DNA of 55,694 nt, from contig SCQL01000025.1 of NCBI GenBank assembly GCA_004299235.1, forward strand, positions 1 to 55,694, read 5' to 3'. Made by a program: the position numbers and the translations under genes. This document shows positions 8,948-19,003 of the stretch, piece by piece. This stretch comes from a bacterium. Lineage in GTDB: Bacteria; Chloroflexota; Dormibacteria; Dormibacterales; Dormibacteraceae. The number at the start of each line of letters is the position of its first letter. The stretch's first letter is position 1. The notes beneath the pieces are model-generated. The model was not told the origin of the DNA and ran no database searches. It worked only from the letters and a program-made list of their open reading frames with translations.

Positions 8948-9816
8948 GCTCCCGGGGCTTCCAGAGCCTCCAGGTACTCGATCACCCGGCGCGTGAGCTG
9001 GGTCGGGGTCGAGGCCCCGCTCGTCACTCCAACCTTGCGCGCCCCGGCGAACCAGCTGAGGTCCAGGTCCTCCATCTTGTCGACCAGGTAGGCCGGCTTG
9101 CGGCCGAGCTTCTTCACGACTTCGACCAGCCGCAGGGAGTTCGAAGAGCGGGGGCTGCCGACCACGATCACCAGGTCGACGTGCTGCGCCGCCTCGACCG
9201 CCGCCTCCTGCCGCTCCTGTGTCGCGCGGCAGATCTCGTTGTGGACCTCCGCCTGCGGGTAGCGCGCCTTGACGCGGCCGATCAGGTCCTCGGTGTCCCA
9301 CACCGAAAGAGTCGTCTGGCAGGTGACGGCGACCCGATCGCCCGTCAGATCCAGCTGCTCGATGTCCGCGGAGTCCTGGACCAGGTGCACCTTGCCGGGG
9401 GCCTCACCCATCACGCCCTCGGGCTCGGGGTGCCCCTTGCGCCCGATGTACACGACCTCGTAGCCCTTGCCGGCGAGGTCCGCGACCAGCTCGTGGGTGC
9501 GCACCACGTCGGAACACGTGGCGTCGATCGGCTTCAGGCCGAGCTCGACCGCGCGCTGCTTGACCTGCGGCGAGACGCCATGCGCCGTGAAGATGACCGT
9601 CCCTTCGTTGATCTGGCTGAGACCGGCGAAGCGGTCGGGTTGATCGATCAGGGCGATGCCCTGCTGCTGCAGGTCGTCTGTCGCGTGAGTGTTGTGCACC
9701 AGCATGCCGAGCATGTGGACCGGCCCATCGGTCTCCTCACGCACCCGTTTGGCGATGCGAAACGCGTCCACCACGCCATGGCAGTACCCGCGAGGCGTGA
9801 TCTTGACGACTTCCAT
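8944..9816 (-). CDS. ispH: 4-hydroxy-3-methylbut-2-enyl diphosphate reductase, last step of the MEP pathway
   Basis: A 290-residue iron-sulfur enzyme that produces IPP and DMAPP. Three cysteines bind the [4Fe-4S] cluster: C12 in RGYCHGV, C101 in DATCSDV and C196 in NEICRAT. Substrate-binding histidines are in VHNTH (about H41) and TAHGV (about H79), with GSPRSSNS later. The start is ATG at 9816; the frame is open further upstream, but that part is antisense of the PIG-L gene with no homology. It shows that this organism makes isoprenoids by the non-mevalonate route. Confidence 0.95.
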   Translation of the reverse strand: MEVVKITPRGYCHGVVDAFRIAKRVREETDGPVHMLGMLVHNTHATDDLQQQGIALIDQPDRFAGLSQINEGTVIFTAHGVSPQVKQRAVELGLKPIDATCSDVVRTHELVADLAGKGYEVVYIGRKGHPEPEGVMGEAPGKVHLVQDSADIEQLDLTGDRVAVTCQTTLSVWDTEDLIGRVKARYPQAEVHNEICRATQERQEAAVEAAQHVDLVIVVGSPRSSNSLRLVEVVKKLGRKPAYLVDKMEDLDLSWFAGARKVGVTSGASTPTQLTRRVIEYLEALEAPGA

Positions 9817-9863
9817 GTCTTCTGCCTCGAGTCTACGCGGTGAGCTTTGGCGCCTGGTCGGAG

Positions 9864-10667
9864 CTAGCGGATGCCGGCGAAGAGGTCTTCCTCCGGAAGC
9901 TCTGAACCCGGCTTGCCCCTCGCCAGCTGGAAATACTCCGTGCCGAAGGCCAGCTCGTAGATCTGGCTGGCCATCGTGGTGAACCACGAGTTCGGATCGT
10001 TCTGGCTCACGTGCGCGCCGAAAGCCTGGCGTTTGGAGTCGACGTAATCGTGGACGTCGACGCGAGTCGTGACCAATTCATCGGGCGTCCCGGCGATCCG
10101 CATGTTCTGGTTCTGGCGCGCGGCTTCCTCGGGCATCTGGCTCATGAACGCTTCCATCATCGAGCGCGGGATGGCCGTGTAGTAGAGCTTGGCGGGAGTC
10201 CAGCCCTCCCGCACGAGGAGATCCAGCGCCGCGTTGGTGACCTGGTGAGCCTTGATGTGGTCCGGGTGCCCGTACACGCCGTCTTCGGCGTACGTGACGA
10301 CCACGTCCGGCCGCTCCTCTCGCAGCAGCACCGCCAGCCTGCCGGCCGCCTCGTCCAGGCGGGCCTGGTGAAACGACCTCGGGTCCTTGTTGTCGGCGGT
10401 GTCGACCATGCCTGAGTCGCGATACCCCAGGAACTCGATCCGATCGACGCCGAGGATCTCCCCCGCCGCTTTGAGCTCTTCGGTTCGGATCTCGCCCAGC
10501 CGCGGGCGCGCCGTTTCGGGATCCATGTTGTGGATCTCCCCCACCTCACCCCGTGTGGCGGTGACCAGCACCACGCGATGGCCGTGGGTCTTCGCCTTCA
10601 TCATCACACCGCCGGTCGAGATCGCCTCGTCGTCGGGGTGAGCATGGACGAGAAACAGCGTCGCCAA
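9864..10667 (-). CDS. PIG-L/LmbE-type deacetylase, Mca/MshB-like
   Basis: A 267-residue zinc hydrolase. The metal site is AHPDDE at 9-14 plus HPDHIKAH further on, with the TATRGEVGE loop at about 37-45. Overall length and C-terminal segments (FAFGTEYFQLARG-like) resemble mycothiol S-conjugate amidase and MshB, which act on GlcNAc-inositol conjugates. A mycothiol role is only suggested: inositol-phosphate synthase lies upstream in the same orientation, but no mshC or mshD is in the window. The TTG start directly follows the TAG stop of the HAD gene, so the two are coupled. Confidence 0.82.
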   Translation of the reverse strand: MATLFLVHAHPDDEAISTGGVMMKAKTHGHRVVLVTATRGEVGEIHNMDPETARPRLGEIRTEELKAAGEILGVDRIEFLGYRDSGMVDTADNKDPRSFHQARLDEAAGRLAVLLREERPDVVVTYAEDGVYGHPDHIKAHQVTNAALDLLVREGWTPAKLYYTAIPRSMMEAFMSQMPEEAARQNQNMRIAGTPDELVTTRVDVHDYVDSKRQAFGAHVSQNDPNSWFTTMASQIYELAFGTEYFQLARGKPGSELPEEDLFAGIR

Positions 10668-12459
<1,792 letters not shown>

Positions 12460-12463
<4 letters not shown>

Positions 12464-13035
12464 GGATTCAGGCCCAGTTCCTGCGCAATCGGCCTCAGCG
12501 CATCGCGAACCACCAGCACGTGTTCGTCAAAGGGTATCCCGAGAGCTTCGGCGCCCGCGACGAGCTCGTCGCGGTGGACGCCGCGCGCGAACGCCTTGTC
12601 CTTCATCTTCTTGCGCACGGTGCTCGGCTCGACCGAGCCCAGGGATCGGTCCGGCTTGACCAGGGCGCAGGCGATGATGAAGCCACACATCTCGTCCACC
12701 GCATACAGCGTTTTGCGAGCCGGCGTGTCGCGCGGCACGCTCAGGTAATCGGCATGCGACGCGATATCGTCGAGGATGTCTTCGGGCCAGCCTTTATCCC
12801 GGAGCATCTGGATGCCGCGCAGCGGGTGAAGGTCCTGGGTCGGGCCGGATTCGTAATCCCAGTCGTGGATGAGACCGAGCACGGCCCATCGCTCTTCGTC
12901 CTCGCCGAAGCGCCTGGCATAGGCGCGCATCGCCGCCTCCACGCTGCGCATGTGGCGGCGCAGCTGGTCGGATTGGGTCATGGAGGTCACGAGCTCCCAG
13001 GCCTCGTCGCGCCCCGGCGTCCAGCGGTCGGTCAA
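12460..13035 (-). CDS. HD-domain phosphohydrolase-like protein
   Basis: A 191-residue protein with an HD metal site: the first histidine in QLRRHMRSV, the HD pair in LGLIHDWDYE (about 54-63) and a later histidine and aspartates in IASHADYL and AVDEMCGF. This family includes predicted hydrolases of nucleotides and small phosphates with no firm substrate. Both ends overlap neighbours by 4 bases (hisC upstream, the dehydrogenase downstream), so it is translationally coupled within the long operon. Confidence 0.82.
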
Positions 13036-14084
13036 ACGATCTCCTTGAGTGCCGCCAGCAGGCGTTCGTGTTGCGCTCGGGTCCCGATCGTGATGCGGAA
13101 CCAGCCGGCGATTGGGTCCCGATCGTAATGGCGGATCAGGATTCGCCGCTCACGCAGCGCGTCCGCGACCGCGGCGGCGGTGCTGCCTGGCGGTGATTTG
13201 ACGAAGACGAAGTTCGCCGCCGATGGCGAATGCTCGAAGCCAAACTCGTGAAGCCGGTCCCCCAGCCAGGCGCGCTCGGCGACCACGTGGTCGACGATCC
13301 GGCGATGGTGGTCCTCGTCCTGGATCGCCGCCGCCGCCGCGACGACCGCGAGGCGGTCCAAGTTGTACGAATCCTTGACCGCGTCCAGCGCCTCGATGAG
13401 GTCGGGGTGGGCGAGCGCGAATCCAATTCGCATGCCCGCCAGCGCGTACGACTTGGACATCGTCCGAGTGATGAGGAGATTGTTGTATCGGGCGAGGAGC
13501 TCCACCTGCGACTCGGCGGCGAAATCGACATAGGCCTCGTCCAGCACGACCACGCCGCGTGATCGCGCCAGGACGTGCTCGACCGACGCCCGGTTGTGCC
13601 ATGTGCCGGTGGGCGAGTTGGGATTGACGAGAAACTTGAGCGGAGCCGGGTCCTCGGCAAGGCTGGGGGTCCAGCTCCAACCGTCAGCGGTCGGATGGGC
13701 GGCGGGCGCCGCCTCGTGCAGCCGGCACAGGGGTTCCAGCAGCGGATAGGTCGGGGTCGGATACGCGACGCGGTCGCCGGCCCCGGCGAACGCCCGAAAG
13801 CACATCTCGATCAGATCGTCAGCGCCATTGCCGACGGAGACCTGCCTCGCGTTCAGGCCGAAGTGACCGGCGATGGCCCGGCGGGCCGGCGCCGCCGTCG
13901 GGCTGGGGTAGAGCCGCAGCGAATCGTCAGCCGCGGCCCTGATCGCTTCGATGACCCTCGGCGATGGCGGCAGCGGCGACTCGTTGGTGTTGAGCTTGAC
14001 CCAGTCCTCATCGTCGGGCGGCTGCTCGCCGGGGACGTATGCGTGAAAGCCCGCGAGGGCCTTCCTCAAGAAGCTTGGCGGCAT
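13032..14084 (-). CDS. hisC: Histidinol-phosphate aminotransferase
   Basis: A 350-residue PLP-dependent fold-type I aminotransferase of the histidine pathway. LNTNESPLPPSP near the N-terminus is a hallmark of HisC. NPNSPTGTW, LDEAYVDF and the PLP lysine in TRTMSKSYALAGMR (K211) are in order, and FRITIGT near the C-terminus carries the substrate arginine. It overlaps holB by 19 bases. The other his gene in the window, hisA, is 24 kb away, so the histidine genes are scattered. Related acyl-class aminotransferases (e.g. CobD) are less likely given the NESP motif. Confidence 0.9.
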   Translation of the reverse strand: MPPSFLRKALAGFHAYVPGEQPPDDEDWVKLNTNESPLPPSPRVIEAIRAAADDSLRLYPSPTAAPARRAIAGHFGLNARQVSVGNGADDLIEMCFRAFAGAGDRVAYPTPTYPLLEPLCRLHEAAPAAHPTADGWSWTPSLAEDPAPLKFLVNPNSPTGTWHNRASVEHVLARSRGVVVLDEAYVDFAAESQVELLARYNNLLITRTMSKSYALAGMRIGFALAHPDLIEALDAVKDSYNLDRLAVVAAAAAIQDEDHHRRIVDHVVAERAWLGDRLHEFGFEHSPSAANFVFVKSPPGSTAAAVADALRERRILIRHYDRDPIAGWFRITIGTRAQHERLLAALKEIV

Positions 14085-15016
14085 TCGAGCAAGAAAGTTT
14101 CGAGAGCGAGGCGGGGGCTGACATTCTGCTCGAGATAGCCGAGCGTGTCGTAGGAGAGCTCAACCAGCCGTGCCCACCGCCCCTGCTCGCGGCCGCGGCT
14201 CGCCAGCATCCGGCGGCGAAGCTCGATCTGCCAGCTGGCGATCGCAAACAACGCCGGGTCTTCGACCTCGCCCTCAACGCGGCGCCAGGCCATCTGGCCC
14301 CCGTCCAGCTCGGCGGCGATGCGAAGGGGCACGTCGGCGGGCGCCCCGAAGACCTCTTCAAGGCGGCGCGTCCACGTTCGGTGGAGCTCGATCACGGCGT
14401 CATCGCCCGCCACGCGAACCGCCCAGCCGGGCCGGCCGCGCGCCAGCTCCGCCACCACGTGCCCGCGGTCTGGCGCGATGCCGCTGGCCGTCAGCAGCCT
14501 CTCGATCTCGGGCGCGGGCACCGGGTGAAAGAAAACCCGCTGGCAGCGTGAGACCACCGTGGGCAGGACGACGAAGGGGTTGAGGCTTGGCGTGGTCAGG
14601 ATGACGACGCGGTGCGGGTGCGGCTCCTCGAGCGTCTTGAGCAGCACCCCCTGGTCCTGGTCTCGCAGGCGGCCGACGTTGACGACAATCGCGACGCGCC
14701 GCGAGCCCACCGCCGGCTTGAGGTTCAGGAACGCCTGCAGGGACAGCTCGTGGAACTCGGGCGGCTTGTCGGGCAGAAGCCGGATCTCATTGATGGACAG
14801 GGGCTTGATCCGGTCGTCCTCCCAGTAGTCGGGATGGCGCTGCAGCGGAGCCTCGGGCAGCAGGCAGGCGGCCAGCGCGCGCGCCGCCGTCGCCTTGCCG
14901 AGGCCGGATTCGCCGACGAAGAGGTAGGCGTGCGCGAGGCGCCCACCGCCGAGCTGCGACCGCAGCTGCTCCAGCGCCTGCGCGTGGCCGATGACGCCGC
15001 TGAACGGGTCGGTCAC
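14066..15016 (-). CDS. holB: DNA polymerase III delta-prime subunit (clamp loader)
   Basis: A 316-residue AAA+ protein of the clamp-loader complex. GVIGHAQALEQL and HAYLFVGESGLGKATAARAL (Walker A about 35-43) open the ATPase domain, and the SRC motif occurs in VVSRCQRVFF (about 155-164). The zinc-finger cysteines that usually follow Walker A in DnaX and many delta-prime subunits are absent: only one cysteine is left, before the residual RHPDYWED. The C-terminal collar domain (about 210-316) looks normal. It overlaps the phosphatidyltransferase by 4 bases upstream and hisC by 19 downstream. Confidence 0.85.
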   Translation of the reverse strand: MTDPFSGVIGHAQALEQLRSQLGGGRLAHAYLFVGESGLGKATAARALAACLLPEAPLQRHPDYWEDDRIKPLSINEIRLLPDKPPEFHELSLQAFLNLKPAVGSRRVAIVVNVGRLRDQDQGVLLKTLEEPHPHRVVILTTPSLNPFVVLPTVVSRCQRVFFHPVPAPEIERLLTASGIAPDRGHVVAELARGRPGWAVRVAGDDAVIELHRTWTRRLEEVFGAPADVPLRIAAELDGGQMAWRRVEGEVEDPALFAIASWQIELRRRMLASRGREQGRWARLVELSYDTLGYLEQNVSPRLALETFLLECRQAS

Positions 15017-15687
15017 GGGGTGGCCGTCGTCCCGCTCTTGGGCGCGGCCTGGGCGGCCTCGGCCGCGCTGGCCTCGCGTTCGACGGCCAGGCGCTGCGCC
15101 CGGCCTTGCAGCCAGACCTCGCGAATGCGCTGCAGAGCCGTCAGGTTGGTCAGCACCGCCAGTAGAAATACCACGGCGTAAAGCACGACCCCGCCGAAGA
15201 TCAAGCCCACCACGGTCACCACCACCCGCTCCGGCCGGGCGAAGAGGCCGGAGTCACATGTGAAACCGAGGCTCTGGGCGCGGGCACGCACGTAGCTCAC
15301 CAGAAACGAGCCGGCCAGCGCGGCCAGCGTCGCGAGCACGAGCCACCGCTCGAGCGGCCCGCCCGCGCTGACGAAATATGCGGTCAGCCCGATGTAGATG
15401 GCGCCTTCGGAGTAGCGGTCGAGGGTCGAGTCGAGGAACGCTCCATACGGGTAGCTGGCGCGGGTCGAGCGCGCGAGCGCGCCGTCGAGGATGTCGCACG
15501 TGCCGGCGAAGATCAGCACGACGCCCGCCCACCGCAGGTGGTCGAACGCCGTGAGCGCCGCGGCGGCGAAGGTCAGCGCCAGCCCCACGACGGTGACCTG
15601 GTTCGGCGTCAGCGGAACCCGGCCGACAGCAGACACCAGGGCCTCCGCCTTCCGGCGGACCCAGGCCTCAAACCGCGTGGTGAACAT
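15013..15687 (-). CDS. CDP-alcohol phosphatidyltransferase, phosphatidylinositol-phosphate-synthase-like
   Basis: A 224-residue integral membrane enzyme with about six hydrophobic helices. The catalytic motif is complete: D65-xx-D68-G-xx-A-R73 and G82-xxx-D86-xxx-D90. It transfers a phosphatidyl group from CDP-diacylglycerol to an alcohol. The neighbouring inositol-phosphate synthase, PimA-like glycosyltransferase and acyltransferases point to inositol 1-phosphate as acceptor, as in the mycobacterial pgsA1-acyltransferase-pimA cluster. Phosphatidylglycerophosphate synthase is the alternative. It overlaps the glycosyltransferase by 20 bases. The last 25 residues are Ala-rich. Confidence 0.85.
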   Translation of the reverse strand: MFTTRFEAWVRRKAEALVSAVGRVPLTPNQVTVVGLALTFAAAALTAFDHLRWAGVVLIFAGTCDILDGALARSTRASYPYGAFLDSTLDRYSEGAIYIGLTAYFVSAGGPLERWLVLATLAALAGSFLVSYVRARAQSLGFTCDSGLFARPERVVVTVVGLIFGGVVLYAVVFLLAVLTNLTALQRIREVWLQGRAQRLAVEREASAAEAAQAAPKSGTTATP

Positions 15688-16870
15688 TCGTCACTTCCTT
15701 GGTGAGCGCGGCCGCCGGGCGAGCCGCTTCGCCGCCCCTGACGAGGCGGGCGGCGGCGGCCCGCCGAGCGTCCTGATAGACCTCGATCACCTGCGCCGCC
15801 ACAGCATCCCATGCATATCGCCGCGCTTTGTCATGCGCGTACGCACCCATGCGCCGCCTCAGCTCGGCGTCCCTGGCCAGGATGATCAACGCGGCTCCGA
15901 GCTCGGCCCAACCCTTGGGCCGGACGGTCATGCTGTCGCGTCCCGGTTCGAGCACCGAGAGATAGCCCTCGATCTCGGTCGCCACGACGGGCAGCCCGGA
16001 CGCCATGGCCTCCAGCAGCACGATGCCGAAGCTCTCTCCCCCCGTCGCCGGCGCGCAGAAGATGTCCGCGCTGTTGTAGTAGCGCGGAAGTACGCTGTCC
16101 GGAACGTAGCCCGCCAGGACGACATCCGGGACGCGGTGCTTGGCGATGTACGCCTCGACCCGGCCGCGCAGCGGTCCGTCGCCGACGACGATCAGACGGC
16201 TCTGCGGCACGCGGGCGCGCATGAACTCGAAGCCGCGCAGCAGGTCGCCGAGGCCTTTGCGCTTTTCGAGGCGGCCGACGAACAGGACGTTGATGCTCTC
16301 GTCTCGAAGGTGACGGATGGGAGCCAAGCCGGGTTTGAAAACGTCGACGTCAATCCCGTTCGGGATGACCCGCAGCGGGAAGTCGGGGAAGTAGCGGTGC
16401 AAGAATTCGCTCGCCGGCCGGCTGACCGCGATCCCCCTATCGATATGGGCAAGGTTCGGCGCGAGCCAGCGCCGGCCGTAGTAGTAACCGACGTTGGAGC
16501 GTGCGAAGGCATGGAACGTGCCGACGTTCGCGGTGGTGGACATGCGCAGCATCGTCATCGGCAGAGCCGGCATGAGCGGCTCGTGGAAATGGAGGACGTC
16601 GAAGCGCTCTCTCTCGACGATGGCGGCCACCCGGCTGGCGAGGTGGAAGCTCAGCGTGATCCGCGCGACTGATTCGTTCACCGGGATGGCGATGGGGCTG
16701 CCGATGCGATAGAAGCGCGCGGTGTCGAAGTCGATGTCGGCGCGGCTCGAGGGGGCGAAGATCCGCGTCTCGTGCCCGGCGTGGCGAAGCTGACGCGCCA
16801 GGTGCCGCACATGGTCGTTCACGCCGCCCGGCGACGCGAAGTCGTAAGGCGAAACCAGCCCGACCCTCAT
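15668..16870 (-). CDS. PimA-like GT4 glycosyltransferase
   Basis: A 400-residue GT-B enzyme. The N-terminus MRVGLVSPYDFASPGGVNDH and VLHFHEPLMP closely follow the PimA pattern, and the nucleotide-sugar site FCAPATGGESFGIVLLEAM (about 290-308) holds the EX7E motif. PimA mannosylates phosphatidylinositol from GDP-mannose on the inner membrane face, and the gene order fits that role. MshA-like transfer to inositol phosphate is an alternative. The ATG at 16870 is preferred; the frame is open to 17158, but that extension is only the translated 107-base repeat pair. Confidence 0.87.
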   Translation of the reverse strand: MRVGLVSPYDFASPGGVNDHVRHLARQLRHAGHETRIFAPSSRADIDFDTARFYRIGSPIAIPVNESVARITLSFHLASRVAAIVERERFDVLHFHEPLMPALPMTMLRMSTTANVGTFHAFARSNVGYYYGRRWLAPNLAHIDRGIAVSRPASEFLHRYFPDFPLRVIPNGIDVDVFKPGLAPIRHLRDESINVLFVGRLEKRKGLGDLLRGFEFMRARVPQSRLIVVGDGPLRGRVEAYIAKHRVPDVVLAGYVPDSVLPRYYNSADIFCAPATGGESFGIVLLEAMASGLPVVATEIEGYLSVLEPGRDSMTVRPKGWAELGAALIILARDAELRRRMGAYAHDKARRYAWDAVAAQVIEVYQDARRAAAARLVRGGEAARPAAALTKEVTNVHHAV

Positions 16871-16890
16871 CTCGATCCCCAGCACGGCCG

Positions 16891-16997
16891 GCAGGCCGGA
16901 TTCCATCCGGCCGTCCCCCAGGCGTCCCAGTTCAAGGTGCCACCCAATCGTCGTGGGGAGAGGGGGGCCCGTGGGGCGACCCTGATCCCCCCGCGCC
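16891..16997. repeat. 107-base direct repeat, copy A
   Basis: About 100 of 107 positions match copy B at 17020-17126 by eye, a start-to-start period of 129 bases. It opens with a perfect 8-base inverted repeat (GGCCGGAT/ATCCGGCC, 3-base spacer). It ends in GATCCCCCCGCGCC, which is repeated alone at 17131-17144. It lies between the acyltransferase and the glycosyltransferase, inside the operon. Confidence 0.85.
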
Positions 16998-17019
16998 TTC
17001 CAGATTCCCCGCGCCGCCT

Positions 17020-17126
17020 GCAGGCCGGATTCAATCCGGCCGTCCCCCAGGCGTCCCAGTTCAAAGCGCCACCCAATCGTTGCGGGGAGAGGGGGGCCCG
17101 TGGGGGGATCCTGATCCCCCCGCGCC
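17020..17126. repeat. 107-base direct repeat, copy B
   Basis: Second copy of the repeat at 16891-16997. The hairpin arms GGCCGGAT and ATCCGGCC are unchanged, and one of the differences from copy A falls in the hairpin loop. The pair nearly fills the 277-base gap upstream of the PimA-like gene. Confidence 0.85.
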
Positions 17127-17147
17127 TCGTGATCCCCCCGCGCCGTT

Positions 17148-18014
17148 TCATGGTGCACCGTCCCAGATGCGGTGCGGCACGTGCCACTGTTCGGGGTGCC
17201 GCCGGATGAAACCTTCGATGTGATGGAGCAGCTCCTGGGTGGCGCGGATCTGGTCCGCCTTCGGGTCGCCGGTATGCCTGGCGATCACGGGCGGTGCGCC
17301 CTCGGCCACGTAGGTGTCGTCCGGCAGCCTGTACACACAGACCGGAACGAGTGGCGTGCCGAGCCGCAGCGCCATGGCCGCCGGGCCCAGGGGAATCGGC
17401 GCCGGCCGGCCGAAGAACGGCATCATGTGGCCCGTGCCCGTGATATCGCGGTCGATGGCAGTGATGACCATCTCCTGGTCCCGCAAAGCCTGCAGCACCT
17501 TGCGGATGCCGCCAAGATCGAGCGTCAGCACGCTGATCCCCAGGCGCGCTCGCGTATCCCGATACCACTCGAAAAGCGCGCGCGGCTCCAGTTCTTCGGC
17601 GAAGAAGCTGACCGGCGTCATGGTCGCCGACCAGATGGCCGAGACGACCTCGTACGAGCCCATATGGCACGAGACCGCCAGCACCCCCTTGCCGTAGGCC
17701 CGGGCCTCCTCGAGATACTCCGCACCCTTCACCGTGAGCCGAGAGCGCATGGCCTCCACCGGCGTGCTCGGCAGCATCATCAGGTCGGCGTACGCCTTGG
17801 CGTGGTTGCGGAAGTTCAACCATGAGATGCGGCGCAGTTCGCCCGGGGTGAGCTCCGGGCACGCGACCTTGAGATTGCACTCCAGGCGAGGCCGGGCCAG
17901 GGGCGAGAAGAGCCAGGCAAAGCGGGCGGCCAGCACGGCCAGGGCGTACGCCCACGACCGGGGCAGCCGCTCCACCAGCGACTGCACGGCCTTGAACGCT
18001 CGGTAGCGCCACAC
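17148..18014 (-). CDS. LPLAT-superfamily acyltransferase (PatA/HtrB-like), downstream copy
   Basis: A 288-residue membrane-associated acyltransferase. The catalytic H-x4-E is H117-MGSY-E122, and MPFFGRPAPIPLGPAAMALRLGTPLVPV is the acceptor-binding segment. Proteins of this type acylate lipid A or, in mycobacteria, the mannose of phosphatidylinositol mannosides (PatA). The position next to a PimA-like gene and a phosphatidyltransferase favours the second role. The start is GTG at 18014, 74 bases after the other acyltransferase; the two are clearly distinct paralogues. Confidence 0.87.
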   Translation of the reverse strand: MWRYRAFKAVQSLVERLPRSWAYALAVLAARFAWLFSPLARPRLECNLKVACPELTPGELRRISWLNFRNHAKAYADLMMLPSTPVEAMRSRLTVKGAEYLEEARAYGKGVLAVSCHMGSYEVVSAIWSATMTPVSFFAEELEPRALFEWYRDTRARLGISVLTLDLGGIRKVLQALRDQEMVITAIDRDITGTGHMMPFFGRPAPIPLGPAAMALRLGTPLVPVCVYRLPDDTYVAEGAPPVIARHTGDPKADQIRATQELLHHIEGFIRRHPEQWHVPHRIWDGAP

Positions 18015-18088
18015 TCAGGGATGTACCGGTGGGCCCGCTGCTGGACGGGGCCGCCCGGCCGCCAGACATGCGGCTGGGATCCACCGGC

Positions 18089-19003
18089 TCATCCCTCAGC
18101 GCGAAACATTCGACGGAACGCATACCACTGGTCGGGGCGCTCCCTGATGAAATCCTCGAAGCGATCGACGACGCGCTGCATCAAGCCTTCTCTGGTTTCG
18201 CCGTCGAGCCGCGCGAGGGGTGGATCGAGGTGAACGTGATGGTGGCCTGGCGACGTGACGTACTGATAGGCGGGCATCAGCGGGGCGCCCGTCTTGAGCG
18301 CGATCGAAGCCGGGCCCGCCGGAACGATCGCGCGGCGGCCGAAGAAGCGCACCTCGACGCCCGGGCCCTGCTCCAGGTCGCACAGAAGAGCCACGATGCT
18401 GTTGGCCTCGAGCGCCTGGGTGATCGCACGGACCGCCGAGCGGCCGAGCATCACGACGTTCAGGCCGAAACGTTGACGTGTCCGCACCACCGCATCGTTG
18501 AGCGAGCCGGGAAAGCGTTCCGCGACGGCGGCGATGCGATAGCCCATGGTTCCGGCGTACGAGCCGGCCATGTCCCAGGACCCCATGTGCGGGACGGCCA
18601 TGATCGCGCCGCGACCACACCCCATCGCCGCATCGAGATGCTCGCGACCGTCCATGGTCATGCGCCGCATGAGCTCGTCCGGCGTGAGGCTACCCAGGAG
18701 CAAGAACTCCATGAGCATGCGCCCGTAGTTCTGAAAGGCGCGCCGCGCCACGCGTGCCACCTCCGGGTCAGACCCCTCGCGACCGAGCGCGGCGGCGTAG
18801 TTCTCCAGGGCCGCGCGCCGCTGGGCGACGCTGAGCCAGTACCACGCGCTGCCCCCCGGAGCGGCGGCGGCATGGCGGAGCCCCGGCGGCACGACCCGAA
18901 GGGCACGCGCACCGAAACGGTAGGCCGCCTCACCCAGCGCCGGTTTAGCGCCGATCAGGGGCGGTCGCCGTCTTCGCGCGGGGGACGGGGCGGACGCGGC
19001 CAT
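18089..19003 (-). CDS. LPLAT-superfamily acyltransferase (PatA/HtrB-like), upstream copy
   Basis: A 304-residue paralogue of the following gene, with catalytic [11 protein letters not shown] (H139, D144). [26 protein letters not shown] follows, and the C-terminus [12 protein letters not shown] matches the family end EQWHVPHRIW. It has D instead of E in the H-x4-D/E motif, which is common in HtrB. The gene overlaps the end of inositol-phosphate synthase by 59 bases, because no ATG, GTG or TTG lies between ATG 19003 and the conserved region; GTG 19021 is possible. Two acyltransferases could acylate two different positions of an inositol glycolipid. Confidence 0.85.
   Translation of the reverse strand: MAASAPSPARRRRPPLIGAKPALGEAAYRFGARALRVVPPGLRHAAAAPGGSAWYWLSVAQRRAALENYAAALGREGSDPEVARVARRAFQNYGRMLMEFLLLGSLTPDELMRRMTMDGREHLDAAMGCGRGAIMAVPHMGSWDMAGSYAGTMGYRIAAVAERFPGSLNDAVVRTRQRFGLNVVMLGRSAVRAITQALEANSIVALLCDLEQGPGVEVRFFGRRAIVPAGPASIALKTGAPLMPAYQYVTSPGHHHVHLDPPLARLDGETREGLMQRVVDRFEDFIRERPDQWYAFRRMFRAEG

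Noticed and set aside
16891-17144. Possible CRISPR array
   Set aside because: There are only two full repeats of 107 bases with a 22-base gap; length, number and spacing do not fit CRISPR.
16871-17158. N-terminal extension of the PimA-like glycosyltransferase frame to 17158
   Set aside because: The extra 96 codons are just the translated 107-base repeat pair; the family start MRVGLVSPYDF is at ATG 16870.
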